Shown piece by piece: positions 9,792-18,977 of a stretch of DNA of 64,000 bases. Location: the NCBI RefSeq assembly GCF_004362215.1, contig NZ_SNWR01000001.1, positions 2,606,001 to 2,670,000 of the forward strand. The letters run 5' to 3'. The position numbers and the translations under genes are program-made. Source of the stretch: Paractinoplanes brasiliensis. Lineage in GTDB: Bacteria > Actinomycetota > Actinomycetes > Mycobacteriales > Micromonosporaceae. The first letter of the stretch is position 1, and each line of letters begins with the position of its first letter. Below the pieces are notes generated by a model, which was not told where the DNA came from, did not search any database, and saw only the letters and a program-made list of their open reading frames with translations.

Positions 9792-11542
9792 TGCGCAAGG
9801 TCCAGGAGAAGGTTCCCGCACCCCGCCGCCCGACCGGCCGGGTCAGCGTCAGCCCGGCGTTGCAGGCGGCCACGATGTTGCTGCCCGCGCGCTACAACTA
9901 CAGCGCGTACAGCGTGCTGGCCGGCCCGGCCGATCCGGCGCCGCAGGGTCAGGAGCCCTATCGCGTACGGATGAAGCGGCTCGCCCGCCGGCGTCCGTTC
10001 CTCACCGTCCTCATCACGATGTTCGCGTTCGCGTTCGAGAGCACGTTCTTCGGCTGGCTGATCGCGTCGATCGAGCTGCCGGACCGCTCGCTCAACCCGG
10101 CGCACTACGCCGGCGCGCTGATGATGATCGGCGCGACCGCCGCGATCGAGCTGTTCCGGCTGGTCAACGTCGTGACGCTGTGCCTGTCGACGCTGTGGGC
10201 GCGCGACCCCGTGCCGGTGGTGCCGGACCCGACGCTGCGGGTGGCCTTCCTGACCACGATCGTGCCGGGCAAGGAGCCGGTGGCGATGGTCGAGCGGACC
10301 CTGCGCGCGGCCCGCAACGTGCGCTACGGCGGCACGTACGACGTGTGGCTGCTCGACGAGGGCGACGACCCCGAGGTCAAGGCCATGTGCGAGCGCCTGG
10401 GCGTCCGCCATTTCAGCCGCAAGGGCCGCGAGGAGTTCAACACCGCCTCGGGCGCGTTCAAGGCCAGGACCAAGCACGGCAACTACAACTCGTGGGTCGA
10501 GGTCAACGGCGACGACTACGACGTGTTCGTCTCGGTCGACCCCGATCACGTGCCGATGCCCAACTTCTGCGAGCGGCTGCTGGGCTACTTCCGCGACCCG
10601 GACGTCGGTTTCGTGGTCGGGCCGCAGATCTACGGCAACTATGACAACCTCGTCACCCGCTGGGCCGAGTCGCAGCAGTACCTGTTCCACTCGCTGCTGC
10701 AGCGGGCCGGCAACCGCCGCGGGATCGCCATGCTGGTGGGTACGAACAACGCCGTACGCATCAAGGCCCTGAAGTCGATCGGGGGGCTGCAGGACTCGAT
10801 CACCGAGGACATGGCGACCAGCCTGGCCCTGCACGCCGGCAAGTGGCGTTCCGTCTACACGCCCGACGTGCTGGCCGTGGGCGAGGGCCCGTCCTCGTGG
10901 ACCGACTACTTCACGCAGCAGCACCGCTGGTCACGCGGGACCGACGAGGTGGTGCTGCGCAAGTTCGCCCGGCTGGCGCTCAAGCTCGGCCCCGGCAGGG
11001 CGCTGCACTACGGCCTGCTGATGTCGTACTACCCGCTGACCGCCCTGGCCTGGCTGCTGGGGGCGATCAACGCGTTCTGCTATCTGGCGCTCGGCGCCCA
11101 GGGCGTGCACGTGCCGCAGGAGGTGTGGCTGATGCTCTACATCGACGCCGCGCTGTTCCAGGTCGGGCTGTACGTGTTCAACCGGCGCCACAACACCAGC
11201 CCGCACGAGGAAGCGGGCTCGTCGGGGCTGACCGGCATGGTGGCGTCCACGCTGTCCACGCCGATCTACGTCTCGTCCTTCGTCGGCGCGCTGCTGCGCC
11301 GTACGGCCGGCTTCGTGGTCACGCCCAAGGGCGACTCCACCAGCCCCGACCGGCTGGCCACCTTCGCACCCGGGCTGCGCTGGGCCGGGTTCTACGTCGT
11401 GCTGCTGGTGATCGCCGAGGTCACCGGGCACGTCGACAACGCGATGTTCGTGTGGCCCGCGCTCAACCTGCTCATCTGCCTGACCCCGCCGGCGCTGTGG
11501 TTCGCGCAACGCCGGCAACGAAAAAAGGAGCCCGCTGCATGA
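9791..11542 (+). CDS. cslA: Cellulose-synthase-like glycosyltransferase CslA
   Basis: Membrane glycosyltransferase of family 2, related to cellulose synthase; in Streptomyces CslA makes a beta-glucan at hyphal tips. The 583 residues carry the full processive signature: DEGDD (189-193), DPDH (250-253), TED (338-340) and QQHRW (376-380). Two transmembrane helices precede the catalytic domain (about 70-92 and 106-135) and a cluster follows it (about 395-430, 437-460, 490-512, 530-570). There is no PilZ domain, so no direct cyclic-di-GMP control is evident. It overlaps hypX upstream by TGATG and glxA downstream by ATGA, so expression is coupled on both sides. The polymer itself cannot be told from sequence. 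Confidence 0.93.
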   Translation: MRKVQEKVPAPRRPTGRVSVSPALQAATMLLPARYNYSAYSVLAGPADPAPQGQEPYRVRMKRLARRRPFLTVLITMFAFAFESTFFGWLIASIELPDRSLNPAHYAGALMMIGATAAIELFRLVNVVTLCLSTLWARDPVPVVPDPTLRVAFLTTIVPGKEPVAMVERTLRAARNVRYGGTYDVWLLDEGDDPEVKAMCERLGVRHFSRKGREEFNTASGAFKARTKHGNYNSWVEVNGDDYDVFVSVDPDHVPMPNFCERLLGYFRDPDVGFVVGPQIYGNYDNLVTRWAESQQYLFHSLLQRAGNRRGIAMLVGTNNAVRIKALKSIGGLQDSITEDMATSLALHAGKWRSVYTPDVLAVGEGPSSWTDYFTQQHRWSRGTDEVVLRKFARLALKLGPGRALHYGLLMSYYPLTALAWLLGAINAFCYLALGAQGVHVPQEVWLMLYIDAALFQVGLYVFNRRHNTSPHEEAGSSGLTGMVASTLSTPIYVSSFVGALLRRTAGFVVTPKGDSTSPDRLATFAPGLRWAGFYVVLLVIAEVTGHVDNAMFVWPALNLLICLTPPALWFAQRRQRKKEPAA

Positions 11543-13491
11543 AGCCCCGCCCCCGCCCCAGTCTCGCGCGCCGGATGGCCAGCGGAACCGTCGCGGTGGT
11601 GGTGCTCGCCGTGGTCGCGTTCGCGAACCGCCCGGTCCTCGCGGCCGGATCCGAGGCGTTGCACAACTACAACATCAACCGCCAGTCCTACAAGGAGAAG
11701 TACGGGCACTGGGCCAAGCTGCCGGTGCCGGCCGGTTTCCGGGTCAACGCCATCCACGCCGCCCTGCTCAGCACGGGCAAGGTGCTGATCGTGGCGGGCA
11801 GCGGCAACAACCGCGAGCAGTTCGAGGCGGGCACCTTCCGGACGATCCTGTACGACCCCCGTACGGACAAGTTCAGCGAGGTCGACACGCCGACCGACGT
11901 GTTCTGCGCCGGGCACAGCTTCCTGCCCAGCGGCAACCTGCTGATCGCGGGCGGCACCAAGTCGTACGAGGTGCTCGAGTCCGACGTCAAGCGGGCCGGC
12001 GGCGTGATGAAGGTGAAGAACGAGTCGGCCGACCACGGCGCGCGCCGGTTCGCCAAGGGCACCCGGTTCCGCTCGGCCTCCGGGCACGAGTACGCCAGCC
12101 GTACGGCGTTCACGGTGCCGCCCGCGCGCAAGGTGGTGCACGGCCCGCACGTCGCCGTCACGGCCGGCGAGCAGGAGGTCTGGGTCGACGCCGTACGCGC
12201 CGGCGACGCCCCGGTCGTCCGCGAGGGCGCGCAGTACACGATCCCGTCGCTGACCGGTTCCGACCGCCGCAACCTGTACGGGGTGGCCGACAAGATCACG
12301 CGGGAGAAGCAGGAGTACGGCGGCGACAAGACCTCGTACGAGTTCGACCCGCGCACCGAGCGCTACGTCCGTACCGGCGACATGACCGACCACCGCTGGT
12401 ACCCGACCCTGGTCACGATGACCGACGGCAACGTGCTCGCGGTCTCCGGCCTCGACCAGTACGGCCGGATCATCCCGGGGCGCAACGAGGTCTACGACGC
12501 GCGCACGAAGACGTGGTCGCGCGCGCCCGAGCTGCAGCGCTACTTCCCCACCTATCCGAGCCTGCACCAGCTGGCCGACGGACGGCTGTTCTACTCCGGC
12601 GCGAACAGCGGCTACGGCTCGGACCAGGAAGGGCGTACGCCGGGCATCTGGGACCTCGGCCGCAACCGCTTCCAGCCCGTGCCCGGCCTGCGGCAGCCCG
12701 AGCTCAACGAGACCGCCACCTCGCTGCTGCTGCCGCCCGCCCAGGAGCAGCAAGTGATGATCTTCGGTGGTGGCGGGGTGGGTGACTCGCCGGTCTCGAC
12801 GGCCCGCACCGACATCGTCGACCTGCGCCGCAAGAAGCCGGCGTACCGCCCCGGACCGGATCTGCCCAAGCCGGCGCGTTACCTGTCCACCGTCGTGCTG
12901 CCCGACGACACCGTGTTCACCAGCGGCGGCTCGTCCGGTTACCGCGGCGGGCCGTACCGGGGGCAGCCGCGCAGCGACCTGTTCAACGCGCAGTTCTACG
13001 TGCCGTCGGCCAACTCGTTCCGCACCGCAGCCGAGTCGACGGTCGGCCGCAACTACCACTCCGAGGCCATCCTGCTGCCCGACGGCCGGATCATCACGAT
13101 GGGCAGCGACCCGCTCTACGACCGTACGGGCACGGCGCCGGGCACGTTCGAGCAGCGCATCGAGGTCTACAGCCCGCCCTACCTGTTCCGTGGCGACCGG
13201 CCGGCGATCACGGACGCCCCGGCCGAGATCACCCGCGGCGGCTCCTTCCCGGTCGCGTCGCCGCAGGCCGCGCGCATCACGTCGGCCCGCCTGATCCGGC
13301 CGAGCTCGGTCACCCACGGCACCGACACCGACCAGCGCTCGGTCGCGCTCGGCCTGCGGCACGACGGCGACGGCCGCCTCGAGCTGCGGGCGCCCGCGCA
13401 GGCCGGGATCGCGCCGTCCGGCTGGTACATGCTGTTCCTCGTCGACGACCAGGGGCGCCCGTCGGTGGCCCACTGGGTCAAGGTCCGGTGA
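11539..13491 (+). CDS. glxA: Copper-radical oxidase GlxA
   Basis: Galactose-oxidase-type mononuclear copper enzyme; Streptomyces GlxA oxidises glycan ends and works with CslA in tip-glycan deposition. The 650 residues begin with a membrane anchor or signal ([16 protein letters not shown]) and then a seven-bladed kelch domain. By alignment to galactose oxidase the cofactor pair is Cys123 (FCAGHSF) and Tyr288 (RWYPT, next to stacking Trp287). Copper ligands would be Tyr506-His507 (RNYHSEA) and His645 (VAHWVKV) in the C-terminal beta domain. All key residues are present, so the enzyme should be active. The start overlaps the cslA stop by ATGA, with AAAAAAGGAG as ribosome site. Copper delivery factors are not encoded nearby. 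Confidence 0.93.
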   Translation: MKPRPRPSLARRMASGTVAVVVLAVVAFANRPVLAAGSEALHNYNINRQSYKEKYGHWAKLPVPAGFRVNAIHAALLSTGKVLIVAGSGNNREQFEAGTFRTILYDPRTDKFSEVDTPTDVFCAGHSFLPSGNLLIAGGTKSYEVLESDVKRAGGVMKVKNESADHGARRFAKGTRFRSASGHEYASRTAFTVPPARKVVHGPHVAVTAGEQEVWVDAVRAGDAPVVREGAQYTIPSLTGSDRRNLYGVADKITREKQEYGGDKTSYEFDPRTERYVRTGDMTDHRWYPTLVTMTDGNVLAVSGLDQYGRIIPGRNEVYDARTKTWSRAPELQRYFPTYPSLHQLADGRLFYSGANSGYGSDQEGRTPGIWDLGRNRFQPVPGLRQPELNETATSLLLPPAQEQQVMIFGGGGVGDSPVSTARTDIVDLRRKKPAYRPGPDLPKPARYLSTVVLPDDTVFTSGGSSGYRGGPYRGQPRSDLFNAQFYVPSANSFRTAAESTVGRNYHSEAILLPDGRIITMGSDPLYDRTGTAPGTFEQRIEVYSPPYLFRGDRPAITDAPAEITRGGSFPVASPQAARITSARLIRPSSVTHGTDTDQRSVALGLRHDGDGRLELRAPAQAGIAPSGWYMLFLVDDQGRPSVAHWVKVR

Positions 13492-14498
13492 TGCCCCGCC
13501 GGGCCCGGTTGTCCCTGCTCCTGGCGGGCTCCCTGATCGGCCTGGGCACGGTGGCGGTCGCCGCCGGGGCCCGGGAACTCGACCGCGAGCTGCACATCCC
13601 GCAACCGCCGCGGGCCGTGAGCCCGCACCTCTACGTCGACCCGAACGGCGCGGCGGCCGTCGCCGTACGCGCCCTGGAACGGGCCGGGCGGCGCGGCGAG
13701 GCGGCCCTCATCCGCCGCATCGCCGACCAGCCGACCTCGGTCTGGTTCACCGACGGCGCGCCCGGCTACGTCGAGCGGGCGCGCCGGCTGGTCGCCGCGG
13801 CCACCGCCGCCCGGCGCACCCCGGTGCTCACGCTCTACAACATCCCGCACCGGGACTGCTCGGGGCATTCGGCGGGCGGGGCGTCCGACGCCGCCGCCTA
13901 CCGGGGCTGGGTGAACGCGCTGGCGGGGGCCCTGCGCGGGCACCGGGCCATCGTCGTGCTCGAACCGGACGCGGTGGCACAGGCCGTACGGGGGTGCCTG
14001 TCCGCGGAGCGCGCGGCCGAGCGCTTCGGTCTGCTGCGACACGCCGTGGCGGCCCTGCGGATGGCGTCCCCGGGCGTGCGCGTCTACGTCGACGCGGGCA
14101 ACCCGACCTGGGTCCCGGCGGCGCAGCTCGGCCCGGCCCTGCGCTCGGCCGGTGTGGGGACGGCGGCCGGGTTCGCGCTCAACGTGGCCAACTTCGAGAC
14201 CACAGCGGACAACGTCGCGTACGGGAATACGGTCTCGCGGAGTCTCGGGGGCAAACATTTCATCGTCGACACCAGCCGCAACGGCAACGGGCCGGCCCAG
14301 CGCGGCGCGGGCGACCGGCACTGGTGCAACCCGGCCGGACGCCGCCTCGGGCCGGCGCCCACACTGCGGACGGGGCACGCGCTGGTCGACGCGTACCTCT
14401 GGGTGAAACGCCCCGGGGAGTCCGACGGCGCGTGCGGGCCGGGTCACCCCCCGGCGGGGCATTGGTTCCCTGCGTACGCCCTCGCTCTGGCCAAGTGA
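13491..14498 (+). CDS. cslZ: Secreted GH6 endoglucanase-like hydrolase CslZ
   Basis: Glycoside hydrolase family 6 (cellulase type), 335 residues, with an N-terminal signal sequence ([19 protein letters not shown]). GH6 landmarks are present: [13 protein letters not shown] with the catalytic Asp, [26 protein letters not shown] and [11 protein letters not shown]. It ends the hypX-cslA-glxA operon with a TGATG overlap, as in Streptomyces where the third partner (CslZ) is thought to trim or release the nascent glucan. No cellulose-binding module is attached, consistent with a biosynthetic rather than a scavenging role. GTG at 13488 is an alternative start one codon earlier. Family assignment is firm; the endogenous substrate is inferred from context. 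Confidence 0.92.
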   Translation: MPRRARLSLLLAGSLIGLGTVAVAAGARELDRELHIPQPPRAVSPHLYVDPNGAAAVAVRALERAGRRGEAALIRRIADQPTSVWFTDGAPGYVERARRLVAAATAARRTPVLTLYNIPHRDCSGHSAGGASDAAAYRGWVNALAGALRGHRAIVVLEPDAVAQAVRGCLSAERAAERFGLLRHAVAALRMASPGVRVYVDAGNPTWVPAAQLGPALRSAGVGTAAGFALNVANFETTADNVAYGNTVSRSLGGKHFIVDTSRNGNGPAQRGAGDRHWCNPAGRRLGPAPTLRTGHALVDAYLWVKRPGESDGACGPGHPPAGHWFPAYALALAK

Positions 14499-14530
14499 AC
14501 CTTATCCCAATTCCCCCCTTCGGCCGGTCA

Positions 14531-14567
14531 CGCCGATACGATCGGCGCAGTCGGGACAGCGCTGTCC
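14531..14567. promoter_or_regulatory. Two dyads upstream of ppc
   Basis: CGCCGAT-acg-ATCGGCG (14531-14547) and the perfect 14-bp palindrome GGACAGCGCTGTCC (14554-14567) lie 33-69 bases before the ppc start. The first contains a possible -10 hexamer TACGAT. Either could be a repressor or activator site; no known consensus is recognised. Confidence 0.4.
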
Positions 14568-14599
14568 TGGAGCACCTTGAGGCGAAGGAGCGCCCCCCG

Positions 14600-17395
14600 A
14601 TGACCGACCAGCACGGCCACCTCGACCCCGACGGTCCTGACGCCGCCCTGCGCGCCGACATCCGGCGGATCGGCACCCTGCTCGGGCAGACCCTGGCCCG
14701 CCAGGAAGGCCGTCCGCTGCTCGACCTGGTCGAGGAGATTCGCGCGCTCGTCCGGCAGGAGCCCGAGGCTGCCGCCGACCGGCTCGCGGCCATGGACGTC
14801 ACCACCGGCACCAAACTGGCCCGCGCGTTCTCGACGTATTTCCACCTGGCCAACATCACCGAGCAGGTGCACCGCTCGCGTGACCTGCGCCGGCGCCGGG
14901 CCCGCGACGGCGGCTGGCTCGACCAGGCGGCCAAGCTGATCGCCGAGCGGGGGGTGCCGTCCGACGAGATCGCCGCGGCCGCCCGCCGCCTCGCGGTCCG
15001 CCCGGTCTTCACCGCGCACCCCACCGAGGCCGCCCGACGCTCGATCCTGTCCAAGCTGCGCCAGCTGGCCGACGCGCTCGACGCCGAGGCCGCGGCTCAG
15101 GTGCTCTACGGCCAGTCCGACACAACCGCCTCGACGCGCAAGTTCGCCGAGCTCATCGACCTGCTGTGGCAGACCGACGAGCTGCGGCTGGACAGGCCCG
15201 ACCCGACCGACGAGGCCCGCAACGCGGTCTACTACCTCAAGGACCTCTACGCCGAGGCCGCGCCGCAGGTGCTGGCCGACCTGGCCGAGACGCTGCGGCA
15301 GCTGGGCGTCGAGACGGCGCCGACGGCCCGCCCGCTGACCTTCGGCTCGTGGATCGGCGGCGACCGCGACGGCAATCCGTTCGTCACTCCGGCCGTCACC
15401 CGCGACGTGCTGCTGATCCAGCACGAGCACGGCATTCAGGCCACCGAGGCCGCGATGGACCAGCTCATCGACGTGTTGTCGGTGTCGCGGCGGCTGCGCG
15501 GGGTCTCGCTCGACCTGTCCGCCTCGCTTGCCAAAGACCTGGACAACCTGCCCGAGGTCGCGCCCCGGTTCCGCCGCACCAACGCCGAGGAGCCGTACAG
15601 GCTGAAGGTCCGCGCGATCAAGGCCAAGCTCGCGAACACCCGGGCCCGGCTGCGCAACGGCACCGCGCACGTCGCCGGCCGCGACTACCTGGGCAGCGAC
15701 GAGCTGATCAGCGACCTCGAGCTGATCCGGGCGTCGCTGGCCCGCAACTCCGGCCAGCTCACCGCCGTCGGTGTGGTCGCCACCGCGATCCGTACGGTGT
15801 CGGCGTTCGGCCTGCAGCTGGCCACGCTCGACGTCCGCGAGCACGCCGAGAAGCACCACGAGGTGCTGCAGCAGATGTACGCCCAGGTCGGCGAGGTGGA
15901 GGACTACGCCGCGCTCGACCGGGCCGAGCGCACCAAGCTGCTCGCCACCGAGCTCGCCGGGCGGCGCCCCCTCGCCAGCGCCGACACGCCGCTGACCGAT
16001 TCGGCCCGCAAGACGTTCGACGTGTTCAACACGATCCGCGACGTGCAGGACAGGTTCGGCGCCGACGTCATCGAGACGTACATCATCTCGATGACCCTGG
16101 GTGTGGACGACGTGCTGGCGGCGGCCGTGCTGGCCCGCGAGGCCGGCCTCGTCGACATCCACACCGGGCGGGCGCGGGTCAACATCGTGCCGCTGCTGGA
16201 GACGCCGGCCGAGCTGGACGCGGGTGGCGACCTGCTCGACGAGATGCTGACGCTGCCGGCGTACCGCGAGATCGTGCGGGCCCGCGGCGACGTGCAGGAA
16301 GTGATGCTCGGCTACTCCGACTCCAACAAGGAGGGCGGCATCACCACCAGCCAGTGGGGCATCCACAAGGCACAGCGCTCACTGCGTGACGTGGCCGCCC
16401 GGCACGGCGTACGGCTGCGGCTCTTCCACGGCCGCGGTGGCACAGTGGGCCGTGGTGGCGGCCCCACGCACGAGGCGATCCTGGCCCAGCCCTACGGCAC
16501 GCTCGACGGCGCGATCAAGGTGACCGAGCAGGGCGAAGTCATCTCCGACAAGTACACGCTGCCGGCCCTGGCCCGGGAAAACCTCGAGCTCACGGTGGCC
16601 GCGGTGCTGCAGGCGACCCTGCTGCACACCTCGCCGTCGGTCGACCTCGAACGGCTGGCTCGCTGGGACCGCACGATGGACACGGCCTCCGACGCGGCGT
16701 ACGCGCAGTACCGCTCGCTGGTCGAGAACCCGGACCTGCCCGCGTACTTCTGGGCGGCCACCCCGACCGAGCTGCTGGGCGCGCTGAACATCGGCTCCCG
16801 CCCGGCCAAGCGCCCGAACACGGACGCCGGTCTGGGCGGCCTGCGGGCGATCCCGTGGGTGTTCGGCTGGACCCAGACGCGGCAGATCGTGCCGGGCTGG
16901 TTCGGCGTCGGCACCGGGCTCAAGGCGGCTCGCGAGGCCGGGCACGCCGAGGCGCTGCGCGAGATGCACGCCAACTGGCAGTTCTTCCAGACGTTCCTGT
17001 CCAACGTCGAGATGATGCTGAACAAGACCGACCTGACCATCGCTCACCGCTACGTCGAAACGCTGGTGCCCGAGCACCTGCACCCGATCTTCGAGACGAT
17101 CCGGGCGGAGTACGAGCTGACCGTGCGCGAGGTGCTGGCGATCACCGGCACGTCGGAGCTGCTGGAGAACCAGCCCGAGCTCAAGCGCACGCTGGGCGTC
17201 CGCGACACCTATCTCGAGCCGCTGCACCACCTGCAGGTGGCGCTGCTCCGGCAGTATCGCGAGGCCGGTGAGGCGGACCGCCAGGCCATGGTGGCGCCGG
17301 GGGCGCGCCGGTCGCCGTCCGACTCGACGGCCCTGGAAAGGGCGCTGCTGACCTCGGTCAACGGCATCGCCGCCGGTATGCGCAACACGGGCTGA
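14600..17395 (+). CDS. ppc: Phosphoenolpyruvate carboxylase
   Basis: Ppc carboxylates phosphoenolpyruvate to oxaloacetate, refilling the TCA cycle. The 931 residues fit the bacterial family. Visible motifs: the catalytic-histidine segment [33 protein letters not shown], the glycine-rich loop [14 protein letters not shown], and [12 protein letters not shown] at 14600 was chosen for its ribosome site AAGGAG at 14585-14590; the open frame extends 600 bases upstream into cslZ only as a shadow. About 100 bases with two dyads separate it from cslZ, so it probably has its own promoter. A hairpin that includes its stop codon ends the transcript. Other oxaloacetate-linked genes (mdh, icd, sucCD) lie further along the window. 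Confidence 0.97.
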   Translation: MTDQHGHLDPDGPDAALRADIRRIGTLLGQTLARQEGRPLLDLVEEIRALVRQEPEAAADRLAAMDVTTGTKLARAFSTYFHLANITEQVHRSRDLRRRRARDGGWLDQAAKLIAERGVPSDEIAAAARRLAVRPVFTAHPTEAARRSILSKLRQLADALDAEAAAQVLYGQSDTTASTRKFAELIDLLWQTDELRLDRPDPTDEARNAVYYLKDLYAEAAPQVLADLAETLRQLGVETAPTARPLTFGSWIGGDRDGNPFVTPAVTRDVLLIQHEHGIQATEAAMDQLIDVLSVSRRLRGVSLDLSASLAKDLDNLPEVAPRFRRTNAEEPYRLKVRAIKAKLANTRARLRNGTAHVAGRDYLGSDELISDLELIRASLARNSGQLTAVGVVATAIRTVSAFGLQLATLDVREHAEKHHEVLQQMYAQVGEVEDYAALDRAERTKLLATELAGRRPLASADTPLTDSARKTFDVFNTIRDVQDRFGADVIETYIISMTLGVDDVLAAAVLAREAGLVDIHTGRARVNIVPLLETPAELDAGGDLLDEMLTLPAYREIVRARGDVQEVMLGYSDSNKEGGITTSQWGIHKAQRSLRDVAARHGVRLRLFHGRGGTVGRGGGPTHEAILAQPYGTLDGAIKVTEQGEVISDKYTLPALARENLELTVAAVLQATLLHTSPSVDLERLARWDRTMDTASDAAYAQYRSLVENPDLPAYFWAATPTELLGALNIGSRPAKRPNTDAGLGGLRAIPWVFGWTQTRQIVPGWFGVGTGLKAAREAGHAEALREMHANWQFFQTFLSNVEMMLNKTDLTIAHRYVETLVPEHLHPIFETIRAEYELTVREVLAITGTSELLENQPELKRTLGVRDTYLEPLHHLQVALLRQYREAGEADRQAMVAPGARRSPSDSTALERALLTSVNGIAAGMRNTG

Positions 17396-17404
17396 TTCAG
17401 CCCG
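17388..17404 (+). terminator. Terminator overlapping the ppc stop
   Basis: CGGGCTG at 17388-17394 and CAGCCCG at 17398-17404 form a 7-bp hairpin with a 3-base loop that contains part of the TGA stop, followed by TTTC. Confidence 0.6.
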
Positions 17405-17476
17405 TTTCGGGGGCCGGGGCAATGACGCCTCGGCCCTCCTCCATGTTTGCGGCCATCGATGGTTACGGCTATGGTC

Positions 17477-17494
17477 CGTGGGAGCGCTCCCACG
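17477..17494. promoter_or_regulatory. CebR/CelR-type operator before the cellulase
   Basis: A perfect 18-bp palindrome whose core TGGGAGCGCTCCCA (17479-17492) is identical to the actinobacterial cellulase operator bound by the LacI-family repressors CelR (Thermobifida) and CebR (Streptomyces), which release DNA on cellobiose. It sits 45 bases before the chosen cellulase ATG, where it would block the promoter. The regulator gene is not in this window. Confidence 0.9.
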
Positions 17495-17536
17495 CATCCT
17501 CCCCGTTCCCCTCCCCCGATGGAGCATCGATCCCCC

Positions 17537-18913
17537 ATGCGCAGATGGAGAATCCTCGCCGGTGTCGCCGTGGCGGCGGTCGCCGCGACGGCGGCCACGG
17601 CCATCGCCCTGCCGGCCGGCGCCGAGACGGCCGTCTTCACCGTGGCCAGCTCGTGGAGCAACGGCTATCAGGGCCAGGTCGAGGTCAGGAACAACACCTC
17701 GTCCACGATCAGCACCTGGCGGGTTCAGCTGACTTTGCCCGCCGGAACGACGGTCGTCAACTCCTGGAACACCACGCAGTCGGCCTCCGGCTCGACCTAC
17801 ACGTTCACGCCGGCCGGCTGGAACGCCACGCTCGCGGCGGGCGCGTCGACGTCCTTCGGGTTCATCGCCGGCGGCGCCGGTCGTCCCACGTCGTGCACGG
17901 TCAACGGCGTCTCCTGTGACGGGTCGACCACCCCGCCGACCTCTGCCCCGCCGACCACGCCGCCCACCTCGGCTCCCCCGACCGGCACCACCCCGGTCGC
18001 GATCAACGGGCAGCTGCGGGTCTGCGGCACCAAGCTGTGCAACTCCAACGGCAAGGCCATCCAGCTGCGCGGCATGAGCACCCACGGCCTGCAGTGGTTC
18101 GCCAAGTGCTACAACAAGAACTCGCTGGACGCGCTGGCCAACGACTGGAAGGCCGACCTGCTGCGCATCTCGATGTACGTGCAGGAGGGCGGCTACGAGA
18201 CCAACCCGGCCGGCTTCACGTCGCAGGTCAACGGGCTGGTCGACCAGGCCGAGAGCCGCGGGCTGTACGCGCTGATCGACTTCCACACGCTGACCCCGGG
18301 CGACCCGAACTACAACCTGGCCCGCGCCAAGACGTTCTTCAACGAGGTCTCGGCCCGCAACGCGAACAAGAAGAACGTCATCTACGAGATCACCAACGAG
18401 CCCAACGGCGTCAGCTGGGCCGGCATCAAGAGCTACGCCGAGCAGGTCATTCCCGTGATCCGCGCCAACGACCCGGACGCCGTGATCATCGTCGGCACCC
18501 GCGGCTGGTCGTCGCTGGGCGTCTCCGAGGGCGGCAACTCCAGCGAGATCACCGCGAATCCGGTCAACGCGAGCAACATCATGTACGCGTTCCACTTCTA
18601 CGCCGCGTCACACCTGGACAACTACCGCGCCGAGGTGCAGCGGGCGGCAGCCTCGCTCCCGCTGTTCGTCACCGAGTTCGGCACCGTCACCTACACCGGC
18701 GGCGGCCAGGTCGACCTGCAGAGCACCGGCACGTGGCTCGACCTGCTCGACCGCCTGCAGATCAGCTACGCCAACTGGACGTACTCCGACGCCGACGAGA
18801 GCAGCGCCGCCTTCCGGTCCGGCACCTGCAACGGCTCGGACTACAGCAGCGGCGTGCTGAGCGAGTCGGGCACGTACCTGAAGAGCCGCATCAGCACCCC
18901 GGACAACTTCTGA
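17537..18913 (+). CDS. Secreted cellulase, CBM2 plus GH5
   Basis: Endo-beta-1,4-glucanase of 458 residues. The signal peptide ends near ALPAGA (residue 29). A CBM2 cellulose-binding module at about 30-126 has the family tryptophans (SSWSNGY, STWRVQL, NSWNTT, AGWNATL) and paired cysteines. A Pro/Thr/Ser linker (about 130-152) leads to the GH5 catalytic domain at about 155-458. The acid/base glutamate is in YEITNEPNG and the nucleophile in FVTEFGTV. ATG at 17537 opens the signal peptide; in-frame ATGs upstream would put it inside a longer, unlikely leader. The perfect CebR/CelR operator upstream predicts induction by cellobiose, unlike the biosynthetic cslZ. A strong hairpin ends the gene. It stands alone, not in an operon. 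Confidence 0.95.
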   Translation: MRRWRILAGVAVAAVAATAATAIALPAGAETAVFTVASSWSNGYQGQVEVRNNTSSTISTWRVQLTLPAGTTVVNSWNTTQSASGSTYTFTPAGWNATLAAGASTSFGFIAGGAGRPTSCTVNGVSCDGSTTPPTSAPPTTPPTSAPPTGTTPVAINGQLRVCGTKLCNSNGKAIQLRGMSTHGLQWFAKCYNKNSLDALANDWKADLLRISMYVQEGGYETNPAGFTSQVNGLVDQAESRGLYALIDFHTLTPGDPNYNLARAKTFFNEVSARNANKKNVIYEITNEPNGVSWAGIKSYAEQVIPVIRANDPDAVIIVGTRGWSSLGVSEGGNSSEITANPVNASNIMYAFHFYAASHLDNYRAEVQRAAASLPLFVTEFGTVTYTGGGQVDLQSTGTWLDLLDRLQISYANWTYSDADESSAAFRSGTCNGSDYSSGVLSESGTYLKSRISTPDNF

Positions 18914-18935
18914 CGGTGCCGCGCGGCCTTTGACC

Positions 18936-18977
18936 CACGTGTGCCCCCGGGTACCCACCAGCCCGGGGGCACACGTG
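18936..18977. terminator. Strong bidirectional terminator
   Basis: A perfect 16-bp stem (18936-18951 with 18962-18977) and a 10-base loop lie between the convergent cellulase and AlbA_2-type genes. The right arm ends one base before the stop codon of the leftward gene. Its symmetry suits termination from both sides. Confidence 0.8.

Noticed and set aside
7854..9821. Open frame extending mfd upstream by about 650 codons on the minus strand
   Set aside because: It is antisense to the clearly coding hypX gene. Mfd length and the conserved N-terminus fit a start at 7853.
14600..18913. ppc and the GH5 cellulase as one operon
   Set aside because: A terminator overlaps the ppc stop, and the cellulase has its own operator directly upstream.
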